Source of the DNA: Alkalihalophilus marmarensis DSM 21297
GTDB taxonomy: Bacteria; Bacillota; Bacilli; Bacillales; Bacillaceae_D
Assembly: GCF_000474275.2 (NCBI RefSeq)
Contig: NZ_ATAE01000067.1
Location: 17,904-81,903, forward strand
DNA: 64,000 nucleotides
Reading direction: 5' to 3'
Each line of letters opens with the position of its first letter. Within the stretch, counting starts at the first letter, position 1. Of this stretch, positions 53,317-62,342 are shown one piece after another. The notes beneath the pieces are model-generated. The model was not told where the DNA came from. It saw only the letters and a list, made by a program, of their open reading frames with translations, and searched no databases. The translations under genes were made by a program, and so were the position numbers.

Positions 53317-53357
53317 AAAAGCACTCACAGACAATACGTCTTGTGGGTGCTTTTTTA
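53317..53357 (+). terminator. Terminator of sspE
   Basis: AAAAGCACTCACA/TGTGGGTGCTTTT stem followed by TTATATTTTTT. Confidence 0.8.
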
Positions 53358-53612
53358 TATTTTTTACATAAAATAAATGAAAAATGTTTGAGTCAATGGC
53401 CAATTTTATTCGTTACAGGCGCTTACCGTTTCAAAAAGATGGGGAACACTGTATAATAGAAGAGAATGAAAGTAAAGTTGACGAAATTGGAATGGCGATA
53501 AGCAGTTTGTAGGGTAGAATGTAGAAGTGTATGGTGTGGCTAACAATGTACAAGCGTAAAAGAGACTACTCTACTTACAGACGTCCAAACTTCTAGTGGA
53601 AAGGAGACGTTT

Positions 53613-54140
53613 ATGAATTTTCCCAAAGTAGGCAGTACTATTCAGATCCAGAGTTATAAACACAATGGATCCATTCATCGGATTTGGGAAGAATCAATAG
53701 TGCTTAAAGGGACGTCAAAGGTTGTAATCGGAGGTAATGATCGAATTCTTGTGAGAGAATCAGATGGACGTAACTGGAGAACACGTGAGCCAGCGATCTG
53801 TTATTTTGATTCTGAGCAATGGTTTAATACGATCGGTATGATTCGAGCAGATGGAATTTACTATTACTGTAATCTAGGCACCCCGTTTACATGGGATGAA
53901 GAAGCAGTAAAATACATTGACTATGACCTTGATATTAAAGTGTATCCAGATATGACCTTTAAGCTCTTAGATGAAGATGAATACGAACTGCATAGTAAAT
54001 TAATGAATTATCCGCCTGAGATTGATGATATTCTAAAACGTAGTGTCGATGAATTGATTTCATGGATTCATCAACGCAAGGGTCCATTTGCCCCGCAATT
54101 TGTAGAGAGCTGGTATGAGCGCTTTCTGCAATATAGATAA
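53613..54140 (+). CDS. ygaC: YgaC, DUF402-family phosphatase
   Basis: 175 residues: beta-barrel DUF402 fold with [30 protein letters not shown], the acidic metal-binding segment of the family, and a helical C-terminus. Characterised relatives are nucleoside tri/diphosphate phosphatases (Ntdp). AAAGGAGACG precedes the ATG; TATAAT at 53451 may be its -10. Lies between sspE and ygaD as in B. subtilis (ygaB is not seen). Confidence 0.87.
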   Translation: MNFPKVGSTIQIQSYKHNGSIHRIWEESIVLKGTSKVVIGGNDRILVRESDGRNWRTREPAICYFDSEQWFNTIGMIRADGIYYYCNLGTPFTWDEEAVKYIDYDLDIKVYPDMTFKLLDEDEYELHSKLMNYPPEIDDILKRSVDELISWIHQRKGPFAPQFVESWYERFLQYR

Positions 54141-54159
54141 AAATACTAGACACTGAAGG

Positions 54160-54186
54160 AAAGCCTGGTTACCAGGCTTTCTTTTC
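54160..54186 (+). terminator. Terminator of ygaC
   Basis: AAAGCCTGG/CCAGGCTTT perfect stem followed by CTTTT. Confidence 0.8.
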
Positions 54187-54218
54187 CGTCATACTACTAA
54201 AAAAGGGGGTGGGCATAA

Positions 54219-55964
54219 TTGAATAGTATGAAACGTTATATGGTCTTTGTTAAGCCGTACTGGAAGCAAATTTTTTGGACAATCGTGATCGGTGTATTAA
54301 AATTTGGGATTCCTTTATTGCTTCCGCTCGTTATGATGTATGTCATTGATGATATTATTTTGGTTGAAGGAATGCCGCAAGATGAGAAGCTTTCAACGCT
54401 GTTCTGGATTATGGGAGGATTGTTCTTTATTTTCCTTGTCCTCAGACCTCCAATTGAATACTTAAGGCAATATTATGCACAGTGGATAGGCAGTAAGGTG
54501 CTGTATGATATACGTGATCAATTATTTACCCATATCCAAAAATTAAGTCTTAGATTTTATTCGAATCGAAAAGTAGGAGAAATCATTTCTCGTGTGATAC
54601 ATGACGTTGAACAGACGAAGAACTTTGTTATTACTGGTTTAATGAATATTTGGCTTGATCTATTTACGATTATTATTGCCATTATAATTATGTTAAATAT
54701 TAATGTGTGGCTCACGCTGGTAGCCATTTCTATGTTTCCATTATACGGCTTTTCAGTGAAGTTTTTCTATGCAAGATTAAGGCATCTAACGAGAGTGCGT
54801 TCACAAGCTTTAGCAGAAGTGCAGGGACATTTGCATGAACGTGTTCAGGGGATGAATGTCATTAGGAGCTTTGCACTTGAGGAGCATGAACAGCACCAGT
54901 TTGCAAAGCGTAATAATCATTTCTTAGACCGTGCCCTAGACCATACACGCTGGAACGCTAAAACGTTTGCGGTGGTAAATACAATTACAGACTTAGCTCC
55001 GCTGTTAGTTATTTTAGTCTCAGGTTACTTTGTCATCACAGGAAATCTAGAGATTGGGGCAATGACGGCCTTTGTTTTATATATGGAGCGCTTATATGGT
55101 CCGCTGCGCCGGCTTGTTAACTCATCTACAACCTTAACGCAGGCTATTGCTTCAATGGACCGTGTATTTGAGTTTATCGATGAAAAGTATGATATTGAAG
55201 ACTCTTTAGATGCCCAACCGCTCGACTCCGCACGTGGACGAGTTCAGTTTGAGGATGTTTCGTTCTATTATGATAATGAAGAGAAGCCGGTCTTAAAAAA
55301 CGTATCCCTGGATATAAAAGAGGGAGAAACGGTCGCATTTGTAGGGATGAGCGGAGGCGGAAAAAGTACGCTTATCAGTCTAATTCCAAGGTTTTATGAT
55401 GTGTCGAGCGGACGGATCACGCTTGATGGAGTAGATATTAGACATTTTCAAGTGCGCATGCTCAGAGATAAAATTGGAATGGTGCTTCAAGATAATATTT
55501 TGTTCAGTGATTCCGTCAAAATGAATATCTTAATGGGAAATCCAGAAGCGACTGATGAAGAAGTGATTGCTGCAGCAAAAGCAGCGAATGCGCATGACTT
55601 TATCATGAACTTGCCGAATGGATATGACACCGAAGTCGGTGAGCGAGGTGTAAAGCTGTCTGGAGGTCAAAAACAGCGTGTGGCGATTGCACGTGTCTTT
55701 TTGAAAAATCCGCCTATTTTAATTTTTGATGAGGCGACATCTGCTCTAGATTTAGAAAGTGAACACTACATTCAAGAAGCGCTTGAAAAATTAGCAAGAA
55801 ATCGAACGACCTTTATTGTTGCACACCGTCTGTCAACGATTACTCATGCCGACCGGATTGTATTAATTGAAAACGGCGAGATTGTTGAGAGCGGCACCCA
55901 TGAAGAATTAATGAAAAAAGCAGGGCATTATCAGAAACTGTTTGATGTCCAGCAATTATCATAA
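54219..55964 (+). CDS. ygaD: ABC transporter YgaD (fused permease-ATPase)
   Basis: 581 residues from TTG with AAAGGGGGTG eight bases upstream. N-terminal six-helix exporter domain (about 1-310), then the nucleotide-binding domain: Walker [10 protein letters not shown], signature [15 protein letters not shown], Walker [13 protein letters not shown], switch His in VAHRLS. A homodimeric type IV exporter of the MsbA/LmrA group, lipid or drug substrate unknown. Convergent to ygaE with a shared terminator. Confidence 0.92.
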   Translation: MNSMKRYMVFVKPYWKQIFWTIVIGVLKFGIPLLLPLVMMYVIDDIILVEGMPQDEKLSTLFWIMGGLFFIFLVLRPPIEYLRQYYAQWIGSKVLYDIRDQLFTHIQKLSLRFYSNRKVGEIISRVIHDVEQTKNFVITGLMNIWLDLFTIIIAIIIMLNINVWLTLVAISMFPLYGFSVKFFYARLRHLTRVRSQALAEVQGHLHERVQGMNVIRSFALEEHEQHQFAKRNNHFLDRALDHTRWNAKTFAVVNTITDLAPLLVILVSGYFVITGNLEIGAMTAFVLYMERLYGPLRRLVNSSTTLTQAIASMDRVFEFIDEKYDIEDSLDAQPLDSARGRVQFEDVSFYYDNEEKPVLKNVSLDIKEGETVAFVGMSGGGKSTLISLIPRFYDVSSGRITLDGVDIRHFQVRMLRDKIGMVLQDNILFSDSVKMNILMGNPEATDEEVIAAAKAANAHDFIMNLPNGYDTEVGERGVKLSGGQKQRVAIARVFLKNPPILIFDEATSALDLESEHYIQEALEKLARNRTTFIVAHRLSTITHADRIVLIENGEIVESGTHEELMKKAGHYQKLFDVQQLS

Positions 55965-55965
55965 T

Positions 55966-56009
55966 AAAAGACGTCCATCACTTAGGATTAAGTGTAATGG
56001 ACGTCTTTT
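55966..56009. terminator. Bidirectional terminator
   Basis: AAAAGACGTCCAT/ATGGACGTCTTTT perfect 13-bp stem with an inner CACTTA/TAAGTG helix, between convergent ygaD and ygaE. Confidence 0.9.
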
Positions 56010-56015
56010 GTTTAA

Positions 56016-57101
56016 TTATTCTTCTTCTTGCTCTTGCACGGTTACTTTATTTTCTTTTTTATGATAACAGAAAAAGCTGTCTACTAGGTGATCTAAGTGT
56101 TCAAGCTGCTCTTGATATTCTACTATCTGCGAGACGGCTGGCAGAATATGCAGCCACTGCGTTCGAACAGTATCCGGATCATCGTATAAATTAATGTACA
56201 GATCCGTTAAAGCGGCTTTCCCATCAATAATCTCCTGTACCGTCTCATCAGCAGGAAGTGATTGAACTTTTCCTACATATCGTAAGAGGATACGATCATG
56301 GTACTGGGTTAAGCGATTTAATTGCATCTCGATTTCTTTTTGGACTTCACAAGGCAGCTGGTGCAGTTCCTCTGATCGCCGTTCAAGATTCTTCAAGACA
56401 ATAAATGACTTTTTCGTTGTGATCAGCATTTGGCGGAATAACACAATCTTTCGTGCTTTTCCGTATTTATTTTTCAGAAAATAATTTCTTTCTTCTTTAT
56501 AAAGGAGATACAAATTATCTAATTTAACCATTTGTTCATCAAGTCTTGAGATATCACGTTTTAACATTCTTGGGTCAGCATCTTTCCGCAAGAAAAGCAT
56601 CGTCCATTGAATAATATCTTCTGTTGCCTTTAGCATTTTATGATACAGCTTTGTTTCGTATCGGGGCGGGATAAATAACAGGTTAACTAAAAAGGCAGCA
56701 AACACCCCAATAATAATCAACATAAATCGGCCTGTAGCAAATTCGATAAAATTATCAGCTGGACTTTCCATAACGATGATAATGGTAACAATCGCTAAAG
56801 GAATCGTTGTAGGCTCAAGCTTCACTTTAAGAATAATGGCAATGGCTAAAATAACAACCAACCCGACAACAAACGGTTCATGACCAAATGTCATCACGAA
56901 AATAACTCCAAGGACCGCACCGATCACATTCGCTTGAACTTGTTCTAAGATCGTTTGGAATGTGCGGTAGATAGATGGCTGGATCGCAAATGCGGCAGCA
57001 AGTGCTGCAAACATTGGCGGTTCAAGACCAACCCATATCGCAAAATATAAAGATACAATAATGGCAAGACCCGTCTTAAATATACGAGCTCCAAGTTTCA
57101 T
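56016..57101 (-). CDS. ygaE: YgaE, FUSC/aromatic acid exporter-like membrane protein
   Basis: 361 residues. The first 145 form four to six membrane helices (the ArAE/FUSC pattern starting GARIFKTGLAIIVSLYFA, with P-x-F-A-A-L-A-A-A-F-A-I-Q-P-S). The rest is a cytoplasmic helical domain rich in charges. The family is predicted to export aromatic acids or other organic anions, with no proof for YgaE. A cre-like site lies about 150 bp upstream. Confidence 0.87.
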   Translation of the reverse strand: MKLGARIFKTGLAIIVSLYFAIWVGLEPPMFAALAAAFAIQPSIYRTFQTILEQVQANVIGAVLGVIFVMTFGHEPFVVGLVVILAIAIILKVKLEPTTIPLAIVTIIIVMESPADNFIEFATGRFMLIIIGVFAAFLVNLLFIPPRYETKLYHKMLKATEDIIQWTMLFLRKDADPRMLKRDISRLDEQMVKLDNLYLLYKEERNYFLKNKYGKARKIVLFRQMLITTKKSFIVLKNLERRSEELHQLPCEVQKEIEMQLNRLTQYHDRILLRYVGKVQSLPADETVQEIIDGKAALTDLYINLYDDPDTVRTQWLHILPAVSQIVEYQEQLEHLDHLVDSFFCYHKKENKVTVQEQEEE

Positions 57102-57246
57102 GGTAACTAAATGTCCTTTCTGCTCATCGTTTTTTTTTACTAGTCTTTAAAAAGAAGTAACGATAGCATCCATTAATAAAATCATACCGAACGTACTATA
57201 CAACGACCACTGAAAAGAATCAACCACTTTTTATAAAAACAAAAAT

Positions 57247-57260
57247 TGTAAGCGTTTATT
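57247..57260. promoter_or_regulatory. Putative cre (CcpA) site upstream of ygaE
   Basis: TGTAAGCGTTTATT fits the catabolite-responsive pattern except at the end. It lies about 150 bp upstream of ygaE and beyond the hairpin at 57303. Weak evidence. Confidence 0.35.
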
Positions 57261-57302
57261 TTTTTTGTCTGTTTGTTTAACCATACCCTCTTTTAGTGTA
57301 TT

Positions 57303-57336
57303 AAAAAAAGCGCCGGTTTAAACCAGCGCTTTTTTC
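57303..57336. terminator. Terminator of gsaB and hairpin of array 6
   Basis: AAAAAAGCGCCGGTTT/AAACCAGCGCTTTTTT stem (one mismatch) with A and T tracts on both sides. Confidence 0.85.
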
Positions 57337-57360
57337 GTATGATGGTTAATTGAACCTAAG

Positions 57361-57537
57361 TGACGCAATCAACCGATGAAGTGATACATTTATTCTAATG
57401 AATGACGCATAACAAGATTGAATGGACGCAATAAGACTAGAGAGACGCAATTAGGCCGGTAAACAACGCAATCAACAAGTAGATAAGCGCAATTTACTAA
57501 TCAACCGGCGCATAAATCTCTCTAAATCACGCAATTA
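57361..57537 (+). repeat. Nine-motif 21-bp-period array, copy 6
   Basis: Best preserved copy: hexamers start at 57364, 57385, 57406, 57427, 57446, 57467, 57488, 57509 and 57530. The steps are 21,21,21,19,21,21,21,21. Seven of nine motifs retain CGCA. The position is between gsaB (3' end, minus strand) and ygaE. No open frame. Confidence 0.9.
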
Positions 57538-57561
57538 CCAATCGGCGGTCTATCACCTTCG

Positions 57562-58860
57562 TTAGATCTTCTCAGCGACACATTTAAATGCATGGTCAAC
57601 AGCTTCTAACGTCTTAGTGATATCCTCGTCTGTATGAGCGGTTGTTAAGAACCATGCTTCATATTTCGATGGGGCTAAGTTGATGCCTTGTTTTAGCATT
57701 TCTTTAAAGAAAATAGAGAATTGTTCTCCATTTGTTTTCTCAGCTTGGTCATAATTACGGATCACTTCAGTTGTAAAGTAGATCGTTAATGCTCCTTTTA
57801 AACGGTTCACCGTAATTTCCACTTCATGTTTAGAAGCAAGTTCAACAATCCCTTTTTCTAAAATGGCTCCCAAACGGTCTAATTCTTCATACACACCATC
57901 TTCTTTAAGGACTTCTAAACAAGCAATGCCTGCACTCATTGAAGCGGGGTTACCAGCCATAGTGCCTGCTTGATATGCTGGTCCAAGCGGTGCAACTTTT
58001 TCCATAATATCTACACGACCGCCGTAAGCTCCAATCGGAAGCCCTCCGCCGATAATTTTGCCTAATGCTGTCATATCCGGTTCCACGCCTAGATAATTTT
58101 GAGCGCCGCCGTACATGAAACGGAATGCTGTAATTACCTCGTCATAAATAACAAGTGCCCCGGCATCATGGGTTAGTGTATTAACTGCCTCAAGAAACCC
58201 TGGATCTGGTTCCACAATCCCGAAATTCCCGACAATCGGTTCAACAAGAACAGCAGCGATCTCATCGCCCCATTTCCGGAGTGCTTCCTTATAAGCTTCA
58301 ATATCATTGAATGGGACAGTAATAACTTCTTTAGCGATATTTTTGGTTACACCTGCAGAGTCTGGTGTTCCTAGTGTAGATGGGCCAGAGCCTGCTGCTA
58401 CTAGAACTAGATCTGAGTGACCGTGATAGCAGCCGGCAAATTTAATAATCTTATCTCGTCCTGTGTACGCACGGGCAACACGAATGGTTGTCATTACAGC
58501 TTCTGTACCAGAATTGACAAAGCGGACTTTTTCTAATGAAGGAATCGCTTCTTTTAACATTTTGGCAAATTTGTTTTCGAGCTTAGTCGGTGTACCGTAT
58601 AAGACTCCGTTCTGGGCGGCCGTTGTAATTGCCTCCGTAATATGTGGATGAGCATGGCCTGTTATAATAGGACCGTATGCGGCTAAATAATCGATATATT
58701 GATTACCATCTACATCCCAAAAATAAGCACCTTTTGCACGTTCCATAAAAACAGGTGAGCCTCCGCCAACCCCTTTAAAAGCACGGGAAGGACTGTTCAC
58801 ACCGCCGACGATATGTTCTTGGGCCTCTTTATATAAGGCTTCTGAATTTGTAAAGTTCAT
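57562..58860 (-). CDS. gsaB: Glutamate-1-semialdehyde 2,1-aminomutase
   Basis: 432 residues. Class III PLP fold; the PLP lysine lies in [18 protein letters not shown], and the glycine-rich substrate loop in [17 protein letters not shown]. It forms 5-aminolevulinate in haem synthesis. The yga context identifies it as the GsaB paralogue rather than HemL. AGGAGGAAAT lies upstream of the ATG. Its transcript should continue through array 6 to the terminator at 57303. Confidence 0.93.
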   Translation of the reverse strand: MNFTNSEALYKEAQEHIVGGVNSPSRAFKGVGGGSPVFMERAKGAYFWDVDGNQYIDYLAAYGPIITGHAHPHITEAITTAAQNGVLYGTPTKLENKFAKMLKEAIPSLEKVRFVNSGTEAVMTTIRVARAYTGRDKIIKFAGCYHGHSDLVLVAAGSGPSTLGTPDSAGVTKNIAKEVITVPFNDIEAYKEALRKWGDEIAAVLVEPIVGNFGIVEPDPGFLEAVNTLTHDAGALVIYDEVITAFRFMYGGAQNYLGVEPDMTALGKIIGGGLPIGAYGGRVDIMEKVAPLGPAYQAGTMAGNPASMSAGIACLEVLKEDGVYEELDRLGAILEKGIVELASKHEVEITVNRLKGALTIYFTTEVIRNYDQAEKTNGEQFSIFFKEMLKQGINLAPSKYEAWFLTTAHTDEDITKTLEAVDHAFKCVAEKI

Positions 58861-59051
58861 CTAAATATTTCCTCCAAACACTCAAGTATCCTGCCTATTG
58901 AACTATAAATAATAGATTAAATCATATTCATTCAATACAGCAGTTAAATGTAGATCATGTATATAGATATTCAATCATAAGCTGGGACATAGGACAAGCT
59001 ATAGGGAATGCTAAGCAGTATGTATAGGTGCTGCATAGAAGAAATTGAGGT

Positions 59052-59207
59052 TTATTCTTGTGGGTGTGTAGAAAGTTGCGATGCGAGATGTTGAAGATTG
59101 CGCTTGCATAACTCTTGAAATAATATATCGACGAAATCCTCTTCTAATCCAAACTCTTGGGCTCGGCAATAACTTAGAATCAACACTTCGTCTGATAATG
59201 AGTGCAT
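59052..59207 (-). CDS. sda: Sda-type sporulation kinase inhibitor
   Basis: 51 residues: MHSLSDEVLILSYCRAQEFG then LEEDFVDILFQELCKRNL. This matches Sda (LSDELLIESYFKA..LxxDFIELLExEIKRR), a helical hairpin that blocks phosphotransfer in KinA and delays sporulation when replication is disturbed. AAAGGAGGT lies nine bases before the ATG. Sda is normally driven by DnaA; one DnaA-box-like word (TGTGATTAA, one mismatch) occurs at 59279. No terminator is seen. Confidence 0.85.
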   Translation of the reverse strand: MHSLSDEVLILSYCRAQEFGLEEDFVDILFQELCKRNLQHLASQLSTHPQE

Positions 59208-59413
59208 AACTAAACGACCTCCTTTTTTACAATGAACGTCACTACATTCTAGGAGGTATAAAAGACAGGGTGTATGATGTGATTAAAACAAACAATCGTT
59301 CTCCTTTCATCATAATACAGTTAAATGATTAAGGCTAGTATTTATTTGAATACTCAGTCATATATTTAATAAGCAACATTACATTAGTGTTTTTCTGGTA
59401 AAGAGGTGGGCTG

Positions 59414-59839
59414 ATGGACCATTGGCTGTTGTATTTTTGCATGTTTGTTGCAGCATTAGGTGTCATAATGAGCTTTTTGTTGCTGCTTAGGTATAAACCG
59501 ATGCGAGGGCGGCACAAGGTCTCGCTAAGACATTTTGCAATGTTGGTAAATGTGTATGTGACGGTAATGCTGGCGTTTGCGTTAATGTATATGGTGCTTG
59601 AGTTACTCGGTATTCCTGTATTAGCAGAAGCAAATCGAAACGTGGGTGGAGAGTTGACTCATTTAGTTTTAGATGTGGTGTATTTTAGTGCGATCACACT
59701 TTTGTCCGTCGGATACGGTGATATTGTACCAATGGGAGTAGGTAGGATTTTAGCGATCATACAAGCTTTATTTGGTTATCTGCTGCCAGCAGCTTTTGTC
59801 GTCACAACTGTTATTCGTCTAGAAAATAAGGTAGAATAG
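59414..59839 (+). CDS. Two-helix potassium channel protein
   Basis: 141 residues. N-terminal membrane helix (about 5-25), a second helix (about 38-62), a pore helix and selectivity filter in TLLSVGYGDIVPMG, then the inner helix. The filter reads S-V-G-Y-G-D instead of the usual T-V-G-Y-G-D, still typical for K+ selectivity. The last part lacks an RCK regulatory domain. GAGGTGGG precedes the ATG. Belongs to the Ion_trans_2 family. Confidence 0.85.
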   Translation: MDHWLLYFCMFVAALGVIMSFLLLLRYKPMRGRHKVSLRHFAMLVNVYVTVMLAFALMYMVLELLGIPVLAEANRNVGGELTHLVLDVVYFSAITLLSVGYGDIVPMGVGRILAIIQALFGYLLPAAFVVTTVIRLENKVE

Positions 59840-59904
59840 TTGTAATAAACACGAAGAATCCGTATCCTAATTCATATCACTAGATCTAGAAAGGTTGTGG
59901 CAAT

Positions 59905-60378
59905 ATGGCTATTGAAATCGGACAAGTTGCGCCAAATTTTACATTAGAAGCAAGCAGCGGGGAGCAAGTCTCTTTAAGTCAATTCAGAGGAAAGAATGTT
60001 GTGCTGTATTTTTATCCAAAAGATATGACACCTGGATGCACAACTCAAGCATGTGATTTCCGTGACCGAGTTGAATCATTTGAATCGTTAGATACAGTGA
60101 TTCTAGGAGTGAGTCCGGATCCTTTAGCAAGACATGAGAAGTTTATTGAAAAATATGATCTCCCATTTCTTTTATTAGCAGATGAGGATCATGCTGTGGC
60201 GGAGTTATTTGATGTGTGGAAATTAAAGAAAAACTTCGGCAAGGAATATATGGGGATTGAAAGATCCACCTTTGTGATTGATAAAGAAGGCAAAATCGTA
60301 AAAGAATGGCGTAAAGTACGTGTGAAAGACCACGTAGAAGAAGCGCTGACTTTCATTAAAGAAGAAGTAGAAGTGTAA
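59905..60378 (+). CDS. bcp: Thioredoxin-dependent thiol peroxidase (Bcp/PrxQ)
   Basis: 157 residues. Peroxiredoxin fold; peroxidatic Cys in TPGCTTQACDFRD (about 45) and resolving Cys five residues later, the Bcp arrangement. It reduces H2O2 and organic peroxides with thioredoxin. The corresponding B. subtilis gene ygaF lies next to perR, as here. GAAAGGTTGTGG precedes the ATG. No PerR box is visible in front of it. Confidence 0.93.
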   Translation: MAIEIGQVAPNFTLEASSGEQVSLSQFRGKNVVLYFYPKDMTPGCTTQACDFRDRVESFESLDTVILGVSPDPLARHEKFIEKYDLPFLLLADEDHAVAELFDVWKLKKNFGKEYMGIERSTFVIDKEGKIVKEWRKVRVKDHVEEALTFIKEEVEV

Positions 60379-60392
60379 AAATCATAAAGCAT

Positions 60393-60421
60393 AAAAGCGA
60401 GGGGGGACTCTCGCTTTTTTT
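60393..60421 (+). terminator. Terminator of bcp
   Basis: AAAAGCGAG/CTCGCTTTT stem followed by TTTT. Confidence 0.8.
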
Positions 60422-60445
60422 GGAATACAGGAGGTGGGGACTACT

Positions 60446-61399
60446 ATGAAGATTGTCTCTTCAGCAAGGTTAAAAGATGAGGTTAAAGCACAGCTCGTAG
60501 CGGACTTTCCTCATATCGACTTTTCCTTTTGTTATGGCATGAAAGAAGTAGGAGAGGAAGTGCAGGACTGTGAGGTGCTGCTTACATACGGAGAAGATTT
60601 AACGGATGAACACATAAAAGAGGCCAAGCAGCTTAAATGGATTATGGTCCTTGCTGCAGGACTAGAGAAGATGCCGCATGAGGCTATTTGCAAACGTAAT
60701 ATCATCGTGACTAATGTCCGCGGAATTCATGCTGTTCCGATGGGGGAATATACTCTTAACATGATGCTGCAAATGGCTAAGAAGACAAAAACATTTATAA
60801 AAAATGAAGGGTCAGCAAACTGGGAGAGAAGCGTACCCGTCTTTGAGCTTAACGGATTAACTGTAGGAATCCTTGGGGCAGGGGCTATTGGACAAGAAGT
60901 CGCTAGATTATGTCAGGCTTTTGGGATGAGAACGCTTGGCATGAATAGTTCAGGTAATGATGCCTTGTTTATCGAACAAATGTATACAGAAGATACGGTA
61001 GATGCATTACTAAGACAGTCAGACTTTATTGTAAACGTTCTGCCTCTTACTAAGAAGACAGCTTCATTTATGGATGAAGAAAAGTTTGCTTCTATGAAAA
61101 AAGGAGCGTACTTTATTAACATAGGACGTGGGAAAACAGTTGATGAACACGCATTAATCCAAGCGTTAGATGCCGGTCAATTGGCTGGAGCTGGATTAGA
61201 TGTGTTTGAAGAAGAACCATTAGATGCCAACCATCCTTTTTGGAAGCACGAAAACGTAACGATCACCCCTCATATCTCTGGGTTGTCCTCTAAATACCAA
61301 AGTAGAGCAATGGAAATCTTTAAAAAGAACTTAATTGGCTATCTAAATGGAAGGAACGAAACCCTCACAAATAGAATAGATCTAACTAAAGGGTATTAA
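60446..61399 (+). CDS. D-isomer-specific 2-hydroxyacid dehydrogenase
   Basis: 317 residues from ATG 60446, following AGGAGGTGGGG. The NAD-binding motif GILGAGAIGQEVARLC lies near 145, and catalytic Arg, Glu and His in NIGRGKTVDE, LDVFEEEPL and TPHISG. Acts on a short 2-hydroxy acid such as glyoxylate/hydroxypyruvate; specificity unknown. It starts shortly after bcp's terminator and is followed 18 bp later by the DarA-like gene. Confidence 0.87.
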   Translation: MKIVSSARLKDEVKAQLVADFPHIDFSFCYGMKEVGEEVQDCEVLLTYGEDLTDEHIKEAKQLKWIMVLAAGLEKMPHEAICKRNIIVTNVRGIHAVPMGEYTLNMMLQMAKKTKTFIKNEGSANWERSVPVFELNGLTVGILGAGAIGQEVARLCQAFGMRTLGMNSSGNDALFIEQMYTEDTVDALLRQSDFIVNVLPLTKKTASFMDEEKFASMKKGAYFINIGRGKTVDEHALIQALDAGQLAGAGLDVFEEEPLDANHPFWKHENVTITPHISGLSSKYQSRAMEIFKKNLIGYLNGRNETLTNRIDLTKGY

Positions 61400-61417
61400 T
61401 AAAAGGGGGGGCAGGCC

Positions 61418-61705
61418 ATGAAGCTTCTAATTTGTATCATTGATGATTTTTATGCGGATGAAGTGGAAAAGGAACTGCGAGATGAGGGGTATCGAATGAC
61501 CGAGCTTGCTAGTTCAGGTGGCTTTTTAAAGAAGGGGAATACAACCTTTTTGTTTGGTGTAGAAGAAGAAGACCTTCCTAAGTTGAAAACGGCTTTAAAG
61601 GCCGCGTGTCTTACAGTAGAAGGAAAGAAAAAAAGAAAATCAAGTACAGCTCATCGGTACACGTCATTTTTAGTGAACGCTTCGCATGCTGTTCCTTTTT
61701 TATAA
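61418..61705 (+). CDS. DarA/YaaQ-like cyclic-di-AMP receptor family, short form
   Basis: 95 residues, PII-like fold. The block TELASSGGFLKKGNTTFLFGVEEEDL corresponds to the c-di-AMP-binding region of DarA ([21 protein letters not shown]), with the Gly-Gly-Phe-Leu and Gly-Asn-Thr-Thr residues conserved. It is shorter than DarA (109), and its B-loop region is replaced by a basic stretch (EGKKKRKSSTAHRY). Probably co-transcribed with the dehydrogenase. Whether it still binds c-di-AMP is open. Confidence 0.78.
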   Translation: MKLLICIIDDFYADEVEKELRDEGYRMTELASSGGFLKKGNTTFLFGVEEEDLPKLKTALKAACLTVEGKKKRKSSTAHRYTSFLVNASHAVPFL

Positions 61706-61741
61706 TTGATAAAACGCATATAGGGGAGTCTGCCTAGAACA

Positions 61742-61788
61742 TTGACTTATCCTGCCAAGATGTATTATACTAATTATAAATATTATAA
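61742..61788 (+). promoter_or_regulatory. perR promoter with PerR box
   Basis: TTGACT (61742-61747), 18-bp spacer, TATACT (61766-61771). TTATAAATATTATAA at 61774-61788 matches the PerR box TTATAATNATTATAA in all but one position and covers the start site. This supports autorepression. Confidence 0.8.
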
Positions 61789-61823
61789 AGTAAGAATGTT
61801 TGTTGAAAGTGAGGTGCATGACG

Positions 61824-62261
61824 ATGTCTAATCATCGCTTGCAAGATGCAATTGATGCACTTAAAAGCACCCGTGTTCGTATGACGCCTCAACGTCATGC
61901 CATTTTAGAATTTCTATATGAAACGTCAATGCATCCAACTGCTGATGACATTTATAAAGCTTTGGAGGGCCGTTTCCCTAATATGAGTGTAGCAACAGTC
62001 TATAACAACCTGCGTGTGTTTAAAGAAGTAGGAATTGTAAAAGAGTTAACGTATGGAGACTCTTCAAGCCGCTTTGATTGTGTTACATCTGATCATTATC
62101 ATGTCATTTGCCAAGATTGTGGTAAGATTGTTGATTTTCACTATCCTGGTCTTGATGAAGTGGAAACTCTTGCTGAGCATGTGACTGGATTTAAGGTGCA
62201 TAGCCACCGTATGGAAATTTACGGAACGTGTACTGAGTGCACCAAAAAAGTACAGCATTAA
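61824..62261 (+). CDS. perR: Peroxide-responsive repressor PerR
   Basis: 145 residues from ATG 61824, the length of B. subtilis PerR; the frame is open to 61800, and ATG 61818 is an alternative. Winged helix ([25 protein letters not shown]), regulatory metal ligands in [15 protein letters not shown] and the zinc-binding cysteines CxxC..CxxC (CQDCGK, CTECTK). It senses H2O2 by metal-catalysed histidine oxidation and controls haem, catalase and peroxide genes. A PerR box precedes it. Confidence 0.95.
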   Translation: MSNHRLQDAIDALKSTRVRMTPQRHAILEFLYETSMHPTADDIYKALEGRFPNMSVATVYNNLRVFKEVGIVKELTYGDSSSRFDCVTSDHYHVICQDCGKIVDFHYPGLDEVETLAEHVTGFKVHSHRMEIYGTCTECTKKVQH

Positions 62262-62279
62262 ATCTTTTATTATTTTACG

Positions 62280-62307
62280 CCTTAAGCACATTGCTTAAGG
62301 TTTTTTT
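62280..62307 (+). terminator. Terminator of perR
   Basis: CCTTAAGC/GCTTAAGG perfect stem followed by TTTTTTT. Confidence 0.9.
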
Positions 62308-62313
62308 GTGCAT

Positions 62314-62342
62314 AAAAAAACGAAGCCGATCAGCTTCGTTTT
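62314..62342 (-). terminator. Terminator of ygzB
   Basis: AACGAAGC/GCTTCGTT perfect stem, with TTTTTTT following on the minus strand. Confidence 0.85.

Noticed and set aside
53540..53596. Mini gene of 15-18 codons before ygaC
   Set aside because: Short frame rich in Lys/Arg/Tyr without a convincing ribosome site; lies in the probable ygaC leader.
57361..57537. CRISPR array
   Set aside because: Period of 21 bp with a degenerate 6-10-bp repeat is far too short; spacers are not unique 30-40-mers, copies share spacing but lie at six places, and no cas genes are present.
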